DNA of 43,662 nucleotides from JAHFLF01 sp964560145 (GCA_964560145.1 CAZLKS010000003.1:1-43662); one strand, 5' to 3'. Positions 1 to 7,584 are shown, counted from the stretch's first letter. Numbers and translations: made by a program. The notes: generated from the sequence alone by a model not told the origin.

Positions 1-21
1 TTGTGTTTTCACGTTGCATCT
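1..21. repeat. 21-bp terminal identity with 43642-43662
   Basis: The first 21 bases are identical to the last 21. Such a short exact overlap is the usual mark of a circularised or circularly permuted assembly rather than a biological terminal repeat, which in podoviruses is normally over 100 bp. The gene beginning at 43660 has its ribosome binding site in the first 15 bases of the window, so the two ends must be contiguous in the real molecule. Confidence 0.85.
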
Positions 22-147
22 CCTTATTCCAGTTAGACTTCCAAATTATCGTCCCGCCGCGACTAGCCGCAGGCACGGGCCTGAGTTGTAGTCGGGTGGG
101 GCAGGTTTGAGCGCTCGCGATTGTGGCGGTGATTAGTACTGAAAATG

Positions 148-183
148 CAAAAGCGCCGAAGGTTACAGCCCTCGACGCCTTTG
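148..183 (-). terminator. Hairpin terminator closing the early minus operon
   Basis: Arms 148-162 and 169-183 form 15 pairs, including a few G-U, around the 6-base loop TTACAG. On the minus strand the descending arm ends in GCTTTTG followed by CATTTTC, a weak U tract. It lies about 100 bp after the stop codon of the last early gene, which fits a terminator. Confidence 0.6.
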
Positions 184-282
184 GGAAATAAACCCAGGTG
201 GGTCCGTTCCATGAATATGTAGAATTAGAATATATCATATCGGTGGTTCGTTGAAAATGACTTAGTAGGGCTAGTAGGGTTT

Positions 283-546
283 TCATTTGTCCAGCTCCAT
301 ATTTAAGCGATTGGCCTCATCAACAGCAGATTCAAGCGAGTAATGCTCTGAGTAGGGCTGTGGCGACTCACACCTTGTATGATAAACGCCAAACGGTGCT
401 GACGTAATAGCGCCAGTTCTCGTTCTCGCAGCGAAGAAGATTCCACCTTTATTTACACGTGCTTGAATATCAATTTTATCGAGATACTCAGCACCTTGCT
501 CGTCGATCATACGCTCCAGCTCAGCATTGCTCGGCTCGTTGCTCAT
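283..546 (-). CDS. Hypothetical protein, 87 aa
   Basis: Last gene of the early minus operon; I do not recognise the family. The start is the ATG at 546, because GGAGGGAGGGGAAGAA precedes it and it overlaps the upstream stop as ATGA; a longer reading to 564 would swallow that site. It has an acidic helical N-terminus, then a predicted beta section around residues 30-55 (KGGIFFAARTR) and a short C-terminal helix with ESAVDEANRLN. No signal peptide or membrane segment. Probably soluble. Confidence 0.6.
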   Translation of the reverse strand: MSNEPSNAELERMIDEQGAEYLDKIDIQARVNKGGIFFAARTRTGAITSAPFGVYHTRCESPQPYSEHYSLESAVDEANRLNMELDK

Positions 547-812
547 TTCTTCCCCTCCCTCCAAAGCTGCATAAGCCTTTCGGCGCTAATGTAGTTTCGT
601 ACATCAACCCTACAAACTTCCTCACAGATAGCAGCCATCTCCCTGGCACCGCGCTCCTCTGCACACGTAGCTTGCACGATCGTGTCCGCGCCGAATTTCT
701 CCAGCTCTACCATCTTGGCTTTCAGCCTCTCAATCTCCGCGTTCTTCTCCTGCACGATCTTGCTAAGCGCGATAATCTCTTCCTTCGCCCACGCTATCCA
801 CTCATGACTCAT
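543..812 (-). CDS. Coiled-coil hypothetical protein, 89 aa
   Basis: The start at 812 is chosen because its ATG overlaps the upstream stop as ATGA. The first ~45 residues are a strong heptad-type coiled coil (ALSKIVQEKNAEIERLKAKM). The C-terminal half has EERGAR-x-MA, then S-x3-LM-x2-W-x4-K. The same spaced pattern ends the next upstream protein (EERGARRLA, S-x3-LM-x2-W), so the two share a paralogous C-terminal domain. Function unknown. Cotranscribed with both neighbours. Confidence 0.6.
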   Translation of the reverse strand: MSHEWIAWAKEEIIALSKIVQEKNAEIERLKAKMVELEKFGADTIVQATCAEERGAREMAAICEEVCRVDVRNYISAERLMQLWREGKK

Positions 813-1366
813 TTCAGCCTCTTCCAAATCGTCATTAAATCATCAACCGAGAAACGTGGGTGTTCTGTCTCCATCACGAGGTACTCTGCGAGTCTGCGTG
901 CCCCGCGCTCCTCTGCCTCTCGTACTTGCTGCGCCAACTCGATCCCACTCTCTTCCACAACGCGCTCTAGGTTCTGGCTGTACGTCTCTGTTTGACCACT
1001 CCACAGCTCACACCAATCCGCCGTGTTATGGCAGCCTTTACCAGCGCGACAAAACGCCTCGGATATCTTGTCAATTACCGCAAATCCTGTCTTTGGTAAG
1101 CTATAATAATATGCGCTGAAGTACTCTTTCATTTCCTCTCTGCCTCCGGCTAGCTCTTTCTCCAGCGCTGCGATTTTGTCGTTCCGCTGAATATTTTCTT
1201 TTTGTATTCGGAGAAAGTCATAATAGAGACGACCGATTTTGTTTGTTGGGTATCTCGCTTTGATTTCCGCAAGATCGCTTTGTGCAGCCGCACAACCGCA
1301 GACCTCTCCGGGCCTTAAGCTCGCAAAGCAATATTCACATTGATATTCGCTCAGGTATTTGCTCAT
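809..1366 (-). CDS. Putative zinc-finger hypothetical protein, 185 aa
   Basis: Starts at 1366 in an ATGA overlap with the upstream gene, behind GGAGGCAGAGAGG. The N-terminus has a compact Cys set (C-x2-C, then C-x-C about 11 residues on) typical of a small zinc ribbon. It is followed by a helical region, then a C-terminal domain paralogous to the next gene. The ribosome binding site and start sequence recur inside the reading frame at 1130-1150, so a 107-residue short form starting at 1132 may also be made. Function unknown. Confidence 0.55.
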   Translation of the reverse strand: MSKYLSEYQCEYCFASLRPGEVCGCAAAQSDLAEIKARYPTNKIGRLYYDFLRIQKENIQRNDKIAALEKELAGGREEMKEYFSAYYYSLPKTGFAVIDKISEAFCRAGKGCHNTADWCELWSGQTETYSQNLERVVEESGIELAQQVREAEERGARRLAEYLVMETEHPRFSVDDLMTIWKRLK

Positions 1367-1815
1367 TTCCTCTCTGCCTCCGGCGCTAATATTGGCGTCC
1401 ATTGCGTAACCAGCTTGTTTAGCTCCGGCTCCGATCTAAAATACCAACCATCGTCCAGGAATCCATATTCAGGGACGTAGCAAGCAACCCAGATGTCCGG
1501 TAAATCTAAAAACGGATATGACGCTGAACATTTCTCCAACCACGGATATTTTTCGAACCACTGATTGTACCGACGCGGATTAAGCCCATAAGCCAATATG
1601 CTGTTAGCGGGCACTCCGCGCTTGTCCGTGGTCGGCATCCTCTCACTACACTTAATCCACCTCGGCTTCGCGTGCTCGGCTCCCAGGAGAAAGATATTCT
1701 TTACGGTTTTTTCATACTCTTCGCCGGTCATCTCGACCCAGTTTTTAGAGTCACACGCCTCTAACCATTCCTTTGCAAGAGCACTCGCCGCCTTCTCGAT
1801 CTCTAATTGCGTCAT
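1363..1815 (-). CDS. DUF551-like protein, 150 aa
   Basis: Residues ~53-145 fit the DUF551 layout common in phages: W-I-x-C-S-E-R-M-P near the start, I-L-A-Y-G in the middle, then W-Y and a closing V-T-Q-W-T-P. DUF551 is a small domain of unknown biochemical role. The N-terminal ~50 residues are a separate helical segment ending in FLLGAEHA. ATG at 1815 overlaps the upstream stop (ATGA), and the stop overlaps the next start the same way, so translation is probably coupled along the operon. Confidence 0.6.
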   Translation of the reverse strand: MTQLEIEKAASALAKEWLEACDSKNWVEMTGEEYEKTVKNIFLLGAEHAKPRWIKCSERMPTTDKRGVPANSILAYGLNPRRYNQWFEKYPWLEKCSASYPFLDLPDIWVACYVPEYGFLDDGWYFRSEPELNKLVTQWTPILAPEAERK

Positions 1816-2006
1816 ATCTCACGACCCTCAATGAGTGCTTCTAGAATCTCTATCCAATATGGTTCAGGCTCCTCAGCATCGTGTGAAGTCTCCCTTGCGA
1901 GTTCGAGCAAGGCGCGCGCGCCCGCAAAGAATGTATCTTCAATAGGACCGTCACAGTTCTGTTCGTAGCTCGCCCAATCATCTGCGCGTTCGCGAAATGT
2001 TTTCAT
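1812..2006 (-). CDS. Hypothetical protein, 64 aa
   Basis: Small acidic protein. The start at 2006 (MKTFRERADDW) has GGTGGAAGG just upstream and an ATGA overlap with the preceding gene; an earlier start at 2063 lacks a binding site. It contains FFAGARALLELARE, resembling FLLGAEHA in the DUF551 neighbour, a motif frequent in small phage proteins. No known family recognised. Confidence 0.5.
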   Translation of the reverse strand: MKTFRERADDWASYEQNCDGPIEDTFFAGARALLELARETSHDAEEPEPYWIEILEALIEGREI

Positions 2007-2302
2007 CCTTCCACCTGACAAAATTCTGTCCTGCCGCGCACTTCGACGAAAACTCCTCGGCATTTGCCGTTAACAAAGAGGTGAAGCCTAGGATCGCTTT
2101 CCGGCCTTTCAAGCCGAATCTCGCTTCCGCCTTCTCTGAATTGGTCACACCAATAGTCAATGCACGAGGCTCTTTGCTCTTCCGACTTACGTTGCTCAGC
2201 CCACCGATCGACCTTTGCTCGATACTCAGGCCTAAGTTGCTCGCAAGCTCGCCCTATCCCGAACGGCAAACGTCCTTGCCGGAAATCATTGCTTGGTCCC
2301 AT
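2003..2302 (-). CDS. Hypothetical protein, 99 aa
   Basis: Begins at ATG 2302 behind a good site (GGAGG, six bases away); the longer form from 2323 has none. Basic N-terminal half with CIDYWCDQF, then a beta-rich C-terminus (RLHLFVNGKCRGVFVEV). The reading frame beside it from 2160 is shorter and lacks a binding site, so this frame is preferred. Function unknown. Confidence 0.5.
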   Translation of the reverse strand: MGPSNDFRQGRLPFGIGRACEQLRPEYRAKVDRWAEQRKSEEQRASCIDYWCDQFREGGSEIRLERPESDPRLHLFVNGKCRGVFVEVRGRTEFCQVEG

Positions 2303-2504
2303 TGGGTGCCTCCGTTTCCTCAACTAATATTTTTACAAACTCTACAGGTGATACTGTTTTTAAAACGTACTCTGCTAGCTTCCTCTCTATTCCAGACCTG
2401 AAAGTCTTCCGTTCGTTTTCTATTCTTAATACGCGAACGATTTCTTCGAGCTGTTTAATCTGCCGAATAAGATCGGCTTTACTCATATTCCCCCATGTGG
2501 ACAT
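2286..2504 (-). CDS. Short coiled-coil hypothetical protein, 72 aa
   Basis: GGTGAGAT immediately precedes the ATG at 2504; a second ATG six codons later also has a possible site (GGGGGAAT), so either may be used. Residues ~8-30 form a leucine-heptad helix (LIRQIKQLEEIVRVLRIENE). The stretch before the start (CTCACC..ACCAATCT, plus-strand reading) is nearly repeated before the next upstream gene at 2788-2806, a duplicated junction. Function unknown. Confidence 0.5.
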   Translation of the reverse strand: MSTWGNMSKADLIRQIKQLEEIVRVLRIENERKTFRSGIERKLAEYVLKTVSPVEFVKILVEETEAPNGTKQ

Positions 2505-2559
2505 ATCTCACCTCACCAATCTATAAAGTCATTGCTTGGTTCCATTGCTATTCCTCCAC

Positions 2560-2787
2560 CTAATCTTTAATTTTCGCGCATAACGCTAATTGTCGACGCA
2601 ATTCATTCTCAATCTTTTGAACTATCGGCCCTATCGCCGTGTTTAGCTCATCGCATAAAACTTCACCTTGTTTTTTAGTGAACCAAGGTGAAGAAATCTG
2701 AATACGGCCGCTGTCGCAGCAAGAAAATTTAAATCCTTGGATTGTCTTCAGCGTTTCGGTCAAACTTTGTATTTTATCAAGATCCAT
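2560..2787 (-). CDS. Hypothetical protein, 75 aa
   Basis: ATG at 2787 follows AAGGTGAGAT. A central CCDSGRIQISSPWFT segment looks like a beta hairpin, flanked by helices at both ends. No recognised family. About 55 bp separate it from the next gene downstream, the longest spacer in this part of the operon. Confidence 0.5.
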   Translation of the reverse strand: MDLDKIQSLTETLKTIQGFKFSCCDSGRIQISSPWFTKKQGEVLCDELNTAIGPIVQKIENELRRQLALCAKIKD

Positions 2788-2806
2788 ATCTCACCTTACC
2801 AATCTC

Positions 2807-3019
2807 TCAGCTCTTCCGGCTCCCATTGTTCACCCTCCTCTTTAGCTGTTCGACTAATCTAAACTGAGTAGCAAGGCCCGTCTCGGCCACTTGCATAAGT
2901 TGCTGCAATGACGCCCCACGCGAAACCTCGCCCATGGCAAAAAGCATCCCTCTGTAAAACTGAAGTTGCTCTTGCGCGTTTTTGAGCTCTTTTAGCGGGC
3001 TGACGTGTTCCGGTTCCAT
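2807..3019 (-). CDS. Hypothetical helical protein, 70 aa
   Basis: ATG at 3019 shares a base with the upstream stop (TAATG) behind AGGAAGGATGTA. Two amphipathic helices are predicted (residues ~8-30 and ~38-63). No known family recognised; role unknown. Confidence 0.5.
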   Translation of the reverse strand: MEPEHVSPLKELKNAQEQLQFYRGMLFAMGEVSRGASLQQLMQVAETGLATQFRLVEQLKRRVNNGSRKS

Positions 3020-3363
3020 TACATCCTTCCTGATCCAAGTAGCTCAGCTATCGTCACCCCGAACCAATCCATTTCTTCCTTGGTGATCCAGTTCCGAAAC
3101 TCCAATTGCTGAATGCGCCGGGATATTTCAGCCAGAATAGCGTGCTTCTTTTTTACGTTCCGGGCCTTCGATAGCTTGTAAAGGCACCTATTCAGCCCGG
3201 CGCGTAAGTGTAACTTCTCATCTTCAAAATGAGCGTCGATCGGTGTCGGCGTTAGACGATCGACGCTCAAGTGTTGTTGTCCGTTTGACTCTGAAGTTAG
3301 CAGCTTTTCTTGCTGCCCTTCTTCTTTGCTTTCTTTGCCATTTGCAATCACCTCCTTTTGCAT
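3019..3363 (-). CDS. Hypothetical protein, 114 aa
   Basis: Starts at 3363 with GGAAAG five bases away. The first ~30 residues are Lys/Glu/Gln-rich and probably disordered. The rest is helical and basic (KLSKARNVKKKHAILAEISRRIQQLEF), ending in WFGVTIAELLG. Its first codons contain a near-perfect Shine-Dalgarno sequence that serves a 14-codon reading frame in another phase. Function unknown. Confidence 0.5.
   Translation of the reverse strand: MQKEVIANGKESKEEGQQEKLLTSESNGQQHLSVDRLTPTPIDAHFEDEKLHLRAGLNRCLYKLSKARNVKKKHAILAEISRRIQQLEFRNWITKEEMDWFGVTIAELLGSGRM
3297..3341 (-). CDS. Possible nested basic micropeptide, 14 aa
   Basis: ATG at 3341 is preceded by AAAAGGAGGTGATTGCAA, an almost full match to the anti-Shine-Dalgarno complement and the strongest such site on the minus strand of this window. 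The frame reads MAKKAKKKGSKKSC then stops. Half the residues are lysine. Lys-rich micropeptides starting MAKK are common in phages. It lies inside the 114-residue gene in another frame, so it may be a leader or a real DNA/RNA-binding peptide. The coding call is inference. Confidence 0.35.
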   Translation of the reverse strand: MAKKAKKKGSKKSC

Positions 3364-3376
3364 AAAATCTTTCCTA

Positions 3377-3940
3377 TTATAGCTGATTTTTCAGACCATA
3401 CAGCGCCAAGCAGATCGCATCTGCCTTACCCCAGTCCTTATTGAGGCGTATGTGGCCTTTGGCAGACGGGACCGTGCGCAAAACAAAATCCACAATAGCC
3501 CACTTGAGGCGCTTCTTATTCTCAGCCGCGCGCTTGGCGCCGTCTTTCTCGGACTCCCCGGTAGCCTTAGGAGTGGGCGCAGGCTTGATATCAAGTATCT
3601 TCTGCCACTTTTGGGGAGTGATAAGAGCGTAGGGAATGTTGGTGCCGAGTAGGATTCCCTGCCAAAGCCCGAAATTCACCCCGAATGTAAAGGTAGAGCT
3701 GACCCCCTGCCTCGGCATAGAATGAACGGATTCCAGCACTGCAAGGAAGCGTAATCCATTACTATTACGCAGACTGGCGATAAGTTCGGTAAGACCTTCG
3801 CTTGTGAGCCCCGTAGCAATAACATGCGCTTTCGAGCTCAGTAAGGCCCATGCCCCAGAGGCACCGGGATCGATACCTAAAAAGTATCGACTATTTTCCT
3901 CTACGCGAAGCTCTCGCCCAAGCTCTTGGTTTGCATCCAT
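3377..3940 (-). CDS. RuvC-like Holliday junction resolvase
   Basis: RNase H-fold endonuclease that resolves branched replication or recombination DNA before packaging. The acidic set is visible: D24 in FLGIDPGASGA, E70 in AVLESVH, and D169/D174 in DWGKADAICLALYG. Length (187 aa) suits bacteriophage RuvC relatives. The start at 3940 (MDANQELG) has AAGGAAG five bases upstream. A start at 3967 is possible but would deepen the overlap with the preceding gene. Its operon partners (ssDNA-binding protein, DUF2800 nuclease, SNF2 helicase) fit a replication/recombination set. Confidence 0.85.
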   Translation of the reverse strand: MDANQELGRELRVEENSRYFLGIDPGASGAWALLSSKAHVIATGLTSEGLTELIASLRNSNGLRFLAVLESVHSMPRQGVSSTFTFGVNFGLWQGILLGTNIPYALITPQKWQKILDIKPAPTPKATGESEKDGAKRAAENKKRLKWAIVDFVLRTVPSAKGHIRLNKDWGKADAICLALYGLKNQL

Positions 3941-4214
3941 GACCGCTTCCTTCAAAAGTTCCTGCATCGTTCTTCAACACCGTGTTCCGGCAGGAGGTTA
4001 ATAAAAACTCAAAACCGCACAAATCTGCATACCACTCAGCCGCGCCCTCGCCTAAGGCCTTAGAGAATAGCCAGCGACGAGCATCAGCGCGCGTGTCTCC
4101 CGTCTCTCCGATTGCATCGGCGACGGCCCGTTCGATAATGGCGACAACAAGATTCTTCTCTGGAATGCACTCCATCTCTTCGTTTTCAGGCTGTAATGGC
4201 CTCGCATATCCCAT
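3891..4214 (-). CDS. Hypothetical protein, 107 aa
   Basis: ATG at 4214 follows AGGAG with five bases between; a GTG start at 4274 is possible but weaker. The core VVAIIERAVADAI..DARRWLFS..WYADLCGFEFLL resembles a widespread small phage protein with a helical N-half and a D-A-R-R-W-L motif, of unknown role. The last ~15 codons overlap the resolvase gene in another frame, which is unusually long for this operon. Confidence 0.6.
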   Translation of the reverse strand: MGYARPLQPENEEMECIPEKNLVVAIIERAVADAIGETGDTRADARRWLFSKALGEGAAEWYADLCGFEFLLTSCRNTVLKNDAGTFEGSGHGCKPRAWARASRRGK

Positions 4215-4263
4215 AGTTGCTCCTTCCAAGAGGAAATCAAAAGTAGCGTCACACCATCCAGGT

Positions 4264-4689
4264 TTATTCTTCACCGCCTTCCTCGATTTTCTTAAGGCGC
4301 TTCCTTGCGCGCTTCACCGATTGCTCAGAGTACTTCTCTGCCAATCTCGCAAAAGTAAGCTCCGAAGTTTCAAAAGCTGAGTTGATAGCGATTTGAAGGG
4401 AGTATCGGTCTAAGTATTTGAGCGCTTGCTTCGGCGATACTCGTGACAAGTTCTTACCCTCCAGAATCACAAACATAGCCGCGCCGATAATGAGCGCGGC
4501 ATCAGTAATCAGTAGACAGTGCTTGATAACGTCAGCCGCTTTGCAAATCCCTGTCTTGTGGTAGCTGACATTGAAGTACAGTTGGGACCGAATGGCGTAT
4601 ACGTGCAGCCAGGCAGGCTTTACCTCGCGCGTGTGGACAGGAATAATGACCTCATCCCCGCGATAGCTTTTGTGACTTTGCCCTTTCAT
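4264..4689 (-). CDS. Hypothetical protein, 141 aa
   Basis: Start ATG 4689 (a TTG two codons earlier is possible); its ribosome binding site is weak. The N-terminal part is beta-rich (EVIIPVHTREV, LYFNVSYHK). A hydrophobic stretch (LLITDAALIIGAAMFVIL, about residues 60-77) could be a membrane segment. The C-terminus is very basic (SVKRARKRLKKIEEG). Family not recognised. It overlaps the preceding gene by ~38 bp. Confidence 0.5.
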   Translation of the reverse strand: MKGQSHKSYRGDEVIIPVHTREVKPAWLHVYAIRSQLYFNVSYHKTGICKAADVIKHCLLITDAALIIGAAMFVILEGKNLSRVSPKQALKYLDRYSLQIAINSAFETSELTFARLAEKYSEQSVKRARKRLKKIEEGGEE

Positions 4690-4885
4690 CGTCAATTCTT
4701 CGATTATGCGCGCGCTTCAGACGTAAAAAGTGGAGCTCTATCGAACGCCGGTAAGCTTCATAGTCCTGTTCCGATAGGCCAACTCCGGGGAAAACGGGGC
4801 TCTTGCCAGCTTTTCGCAGTTCGAGCATTTTTTTGGCTTTCTCATACCAGGATACAATCTCTGCCTTTGTCCTTAGTGGCTCCAC
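4652..4885 (-). CDS. Hypothetical helical protein, 77 aa
   Basis: GTG start at 4885 with AAGG six bases upstream. Helical and basic, with GKSPVFPGVGLSEQDY as a central loop between two helices. No recognised family. It sits 12 bp after the ssDNA-binding protein gene and probably shares its message. Confidence 0.5.
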   Translation of the reverse strand: MEPLRTKAEIVSWYEKAKKMLELRKAGKSPVFPGVGLSEQDYEAYRRSIELHFLRLKRAHNRRIDDERAKSQKLSRG

Positions 4886-4897
4886 TCAAAACCTTAT

Positions 4898-5521
4898 TTA
4901 CAACCCAAGCGAATCTGAATCGTCATCGAACTTCTCATCCTGCCCGGCGCTTTCGGCCTCGTCGGTGACTTCGCTCTTGAAGTCATCAGTGGGATCGGTT
5001 GGACCTCCACCGCCCAAAGGCTCGCCTTCAGCAAGCTTCTGGATGTTGCACAGACGAAAACTTACGCCTTTGTTTGAGCCCTTCATGTAAGAGAAGGGGA
5101 TGAGGCTCGCCTTTACGTAGCAGCCGCCGTATAGGTCACCCTCGTTATCGATGGGCTGGACCTTGGCATCGACTACGCCGGGCTTAAACTTGCTCTTCGC
5201 CGTCACGAAAATCGTGTCTTTGTAGTGCCCGTTCTTAGCCGAATCGGCCTCGTACTTCTGGTTTCCATCTCGGAAGGGGTGTTGAATCTCTTTGAGCTTC
5301 ACCCCGGCGCCGAATGCCTTCTGAGCAACATCAAGTACGGCCTTCTTCATGGCCTTCAGCCCTTCGGCGACTTGAACATTACTCTCGTCAAAGAGGAATG
5401 TCGCTTTGTACTTGTCATCAGCGTACTCGCCCGACGAGTCGGGGGAGAATACTTTAGGGTAGGAGATCCGACCCTTAGGAGTGAATACCTTCGTTCCTGT
5501 TACAGTCTTCGACTTTGCCAT
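4898..5521 (-). CDS. DUF2815 ssDNA-binding protein
   Basis: Single-stranded DNA-binding protein of the DUF2815/T7 gp2.5-like group, expected to coat ssDNA at the phage fork and recruit partners. It starts with the typical MAKSKTVTGTKVFTPKGRISYPKVF and has an OB-fold beta core to ~residue 165, then a Gly/Pro linker and a very acidic tail (EKFDDDSDSLGL). A tail of that kind mediates partner binding in gp2.5. 207 aa is normal. AAGGAAAAAACGT precedes the ATG. It lies between the nuclease and resolvase genes. Confidence 0.85.
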   Translation of the reverse strand: MAKSKTVTGTKVFTPKGRISYPKVFSPDSSGEYADDKYKATFLFDESNVQVAEGLKAMKKAVLDVAQKAFGAGVKLKEIQHPFRDGNQKYEADSAKNGHYKDTIFVTAKSKFKPGVVDAKVQPIDNEGDLYGGCYVKASLIPFSYMKGSNKGVSFRLCNIQKLAEGEPLGGGGPTDPTDDFKSEVTDEAESAGQDEKFDDDSDSLGL

Positions 5522-5606
5522 ACGTTTTTTCCTTTCTTAGTCATTGAGGCCTCTGCATGGTGTGGGCAACCCCGCCCGCGCTATGCGCAACCTCGTCAGT
5601 TAAAAT

Positions 5607-5948
5607 CTATTCATCATCCAAGATTGAACTAGCGATCTTCGCAGCCGCAGAGCCTTTCAAACTCTCCGGTACCGGCTTCGGCGCCTTTACAACATGCACG
5701 CCAGGAGTCGGGGAGACGACTTCATCTTTTGTCTCAACTTTTGGCGCAGGAGGAGGAGTAACGACGACCGGCGCCGTAGTCTGCTTACCCTCAAAAGCGG
5801 CCTTAATGTCCGTCTGCCCTCTCTGAATAACTGTCCCCAGATCGAGTGACTCCCCTTCGTCGGCCACAATAACCACTGATGCCGCGCGACTTGAGTAGTT
5901 CGGCAATCCTTGTTTGAGCTCCACTGTGACTTGAATAACTTTTGACAC
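5607..5948 (-). CDS. Hypothetical protein with Pro-rich linker, 113 aa
   Basis: GTG start at 5948 behind AAAGGGG. Residues 1-45 are beta-rich (VIQVTVELKQG, ASVVIVADEG). Residues ~55-95 are a Pro/Val/Lys-rich, probably unstructured linker, and the C-terminus is a short helix (AAAKIASSILDD). Role unknown. Its place between the ssDNA-binding protein and DUF2800 nuclease suggests a DNA-metabolism accessory, which is inference only. Confidence 0.55.
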   Translation of the reverse strand: MSKVIQVTVELKQGLPNYSSRAASVVIVADEGESLDLGTVIQRGQTDIKAAFEGKQTTAPVVVTPPPAPKVETKDEVVSPTPGVHVVKAPKPVPESLKGSAAAKIASSILDDE

Positions 5949-5959
5949 TGTTTTCCCCT

Positions 5960-6217
5960 TTAGTTGTTGTTAAACGTGAAAAGACGACCCGAAAAAACAT
6001 TCCTCACTGCCACTTCGAGCGCTTTAATGAGCTCGCGCGACGTGGCTTCATTCATCTGACAGATTGCTTGCGGGACGTGATCGTCATCCGTAAGCACTAT
6101 CGATAGAAACTTCTGATCGGCGTTTTGCATAAGCCCAAGCTTAGGGAACGCAATGACCGGAACTCCCTCGCGGGGTTTTAGGTCTTCAGGTTTGACTTCA
6201 TCATCCTTGTCGCTCAT
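5960..6217 (-). CDS. Hypothetical protein, 85 aa
   Basis: ATG at 6217 overlaps the stop of the DUF2800 nuclease gene (ATGA), implying coupled translation. Acidic N-terminus, then a beta-alpha core (LSIVLTDDDHVPQAICQMN; SRELIKALEVAVRNVF). No recognised family; perhaps a partner of the nuclease. Confidence 0.55.
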   Translation of the reverse strand: MSDKDDEVKPEDLKPREGVPVIAFPKLGLMQNADQKFLSIVLTDDDHVPQAICQMNEATSRELIKALEVAVRNVFSGRLFTFNNN

Positions 6218-7542
6218 TTTGATTCTGCCTCCGTAAAATCAGTGATCGCCGCTTGATTCGAAATGGTCACCGCCTCACGAGGATCGTCTACTGAAACGAT
6301 CTTCAGGCTTGGTTCAGGCTTATATGTGAGAGTGCTGATCTGATTCTTGCCTACGATCTTCTCAGCCTCAGTGATGCCGATTAGTGAGCGCTTCCAAGGA
6401 TCGGAGATGCCCAAGGTGATAAGCCCCTTTGCCACCGTGTCTTCGTCCTTGATCCACTTGCGGGGAGCTCTCCCGTGCACAAGCTTAAGGCCATCAAGCG
6501 GGTTATTCTGGAGGTGCCGATTGATGACGTACTCTTCGACGCGCTTAAGGAAGGCTTCAATCTCAGAGCGCTTGTTCACGATATGAACGAGCGTTTCATC
6601 ATCAATAAGGTGCGCGTCCACTTCTAATCCGGGACGAGATATCTTTGGTTCAACGTAGGGGAGGAAGTCTACGCTAGCGTCACCCCTAAGTTGTGCCATG
6701 CGCCTGGAGCATACGCCCTCTGCCGGGCAAAACTGACAGTGGTCGCCAGTATTAAGCGTCAGCGCATTGGACTCGATCTCATTGATCGCGGCCTTTCCGG
6801 CGCCTGTTATCTGATGCCTCCACTCAATGATCTCCTCACGAGTAAGGATCATCCGGCGTAACGGCCCGTCTCTATGCTCGGCACGAGGCTGGAAGATGTA
6901 GAGATAGACTGTATCGAACGGCCCCCACTCTGGATCTTTGTCCATAGCGCAGCCGTAGCAGGCTAATTGTGGATTCTCGTCGGCCTCCACAACTACTCCC
7001 TGCCCGTATTTCAAGTCGACAATGACGCCGATAGACTTGCCAGCCTTCTTGTACTTAAAGGCAACGTCGGCAGTTCCAAAGATGCCTAGTTCGGCGTCCA
7101 AGATGAAACGCTTTTCAATTGCGATGCGATCCAACTTCTTACCGGATATAAGGCGTCCGATTGTAAGAATGTAGGAAACAACGCAATCCTCCATCTCAGC
7201 GTTTAGGAAGAGGTGCTTGTACTTCTCAATAGCAGGAAGCACATCCATGTCATCCAATAGCCAAGCTGATAGTATCTTTTCGGATACTTCGTGCGCGTGC
7301 GTACCTTCAGCCGCATACGCGCTGTCTTCAGGCTTCGGACACTTTAAGGACAAGGCGACGGAACCAGGGCAGGCCATCCAGCGCTTCGCTGATGACGGCG
7401 CTAAGAGCGCATGCTTTCTATCGGCATGGCCTGCCTCTGGCGCATCTTTTGGCTTAGCTTCAAGTAACGGATCGCGCGCGGTATCGCTTTGATCGTTTGA
7501 TAGCTCAACTTGAGTAACTTCTACTTTCTTCTTGCGACCCAT
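6214..7542 (-). CDS. DUF2800 PD-(D/E)XK nuclease, Cas4/RecB-like
   Basis: DUF2800 proteins are phage relatives of RecB/Cas4 exonucleases, likely processing DNA ends in replication or recombination. Visible here: the entry motif APSSAKRWMACPGS, AAEGTHAHE, GTAD (D159), and V-D-L-K (D176, K178), which form the metal-binding core. One Cys near the N-terminus (C58) plus C269-x2-C272-x5-C278 could hold an iron-sulphur cluster as in Cas4/AddB. 442 aa is slightly long. The start is preceded by CACCGGGGGG with four bases to ATG instead of a canonical site. Confidence 0.85.
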   Translation of the reverse strand: MGRKKKVEVTQVELSNDQSDTARDPLLEAKPKDAPEAGHADRKHALLAPSSAKRWMACPGSVALSLKCPKPEDSAYAAEGTHAHEVSEKILSAWLLDDMDVLPAIEKYKHLFLNAEMEDCVVSYILTIGRLISGKKLDRIAIEKRFILDAELGIFGTADVAFKYKKAGKSIGVIVDLKYGQGVVVEADENPQLACYGCAMDKDPEWGPFDTVYLYIFQPRAEHRDGPLRRMILTREEIIEWRHQITGAGKAAINEIESNALTLNTGDHCQFCPAEGVCSRRMAQLRGDASVDFLPYVEPKISRPGLEVDAHLIDDETLVHIVNKRSEIEAFLKRVEEYVINRHLQNNPLDGLKLVHGRAPRKWIKDEDTVAKGLITLGISDPWKRSLIGITEAEKIVGKNQISTLTYKPEPSLKIVSVDDPREAVTISNQAAITDFTEAESK

Positions 7543-7546
7543 TGTA

Positions 7547-7556
7547 CCCCCCGGTG
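7547..7556 (-). promoter_or_regulatory. CACCGGGGGG block before DUF2800 gene
   Basis: Four bases from the ATG at 7542. One of a set of (A/C)ACCGGGGG blocks found before eight genes of the early regions. It can pair with anti-Shine-Dalgarno CCUCC only through a G-U pair. Confidence 0.55.
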
Positions 7557-7584
7557 TTTGGCGCGCGTTATATTTAAGACGAGA

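Larger units (their letters stand above)
1..282. other. Non-coding gap at the genome junction
   Basis: No convincing gene. It separates the minus-strand early operon, whose last gene ends at 283, from the minus-strand genes that continue across the circle junction at 43660. It holds a 15-bp-arm hairpin (148-183) and, at 1-30, the ribosome binding site (AAGGAG on the minus strand) of the gene starting at 43660. I see no convincing sigma70-type promoter for that next operon. Confidence 0.6.

Noticed and set aside
1..21. Terminal 21-bp identity as a genuine direct terminal repeat
   Set aside because: Too short for a packaging repeat; best explained as assembly overlap of a circular map.
459..995. 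178-codon plus-strand frame
   Set aside because: Antisense to three coupled minus genes; no binding site; Ser/Arg/Leu-rich shadow composition.
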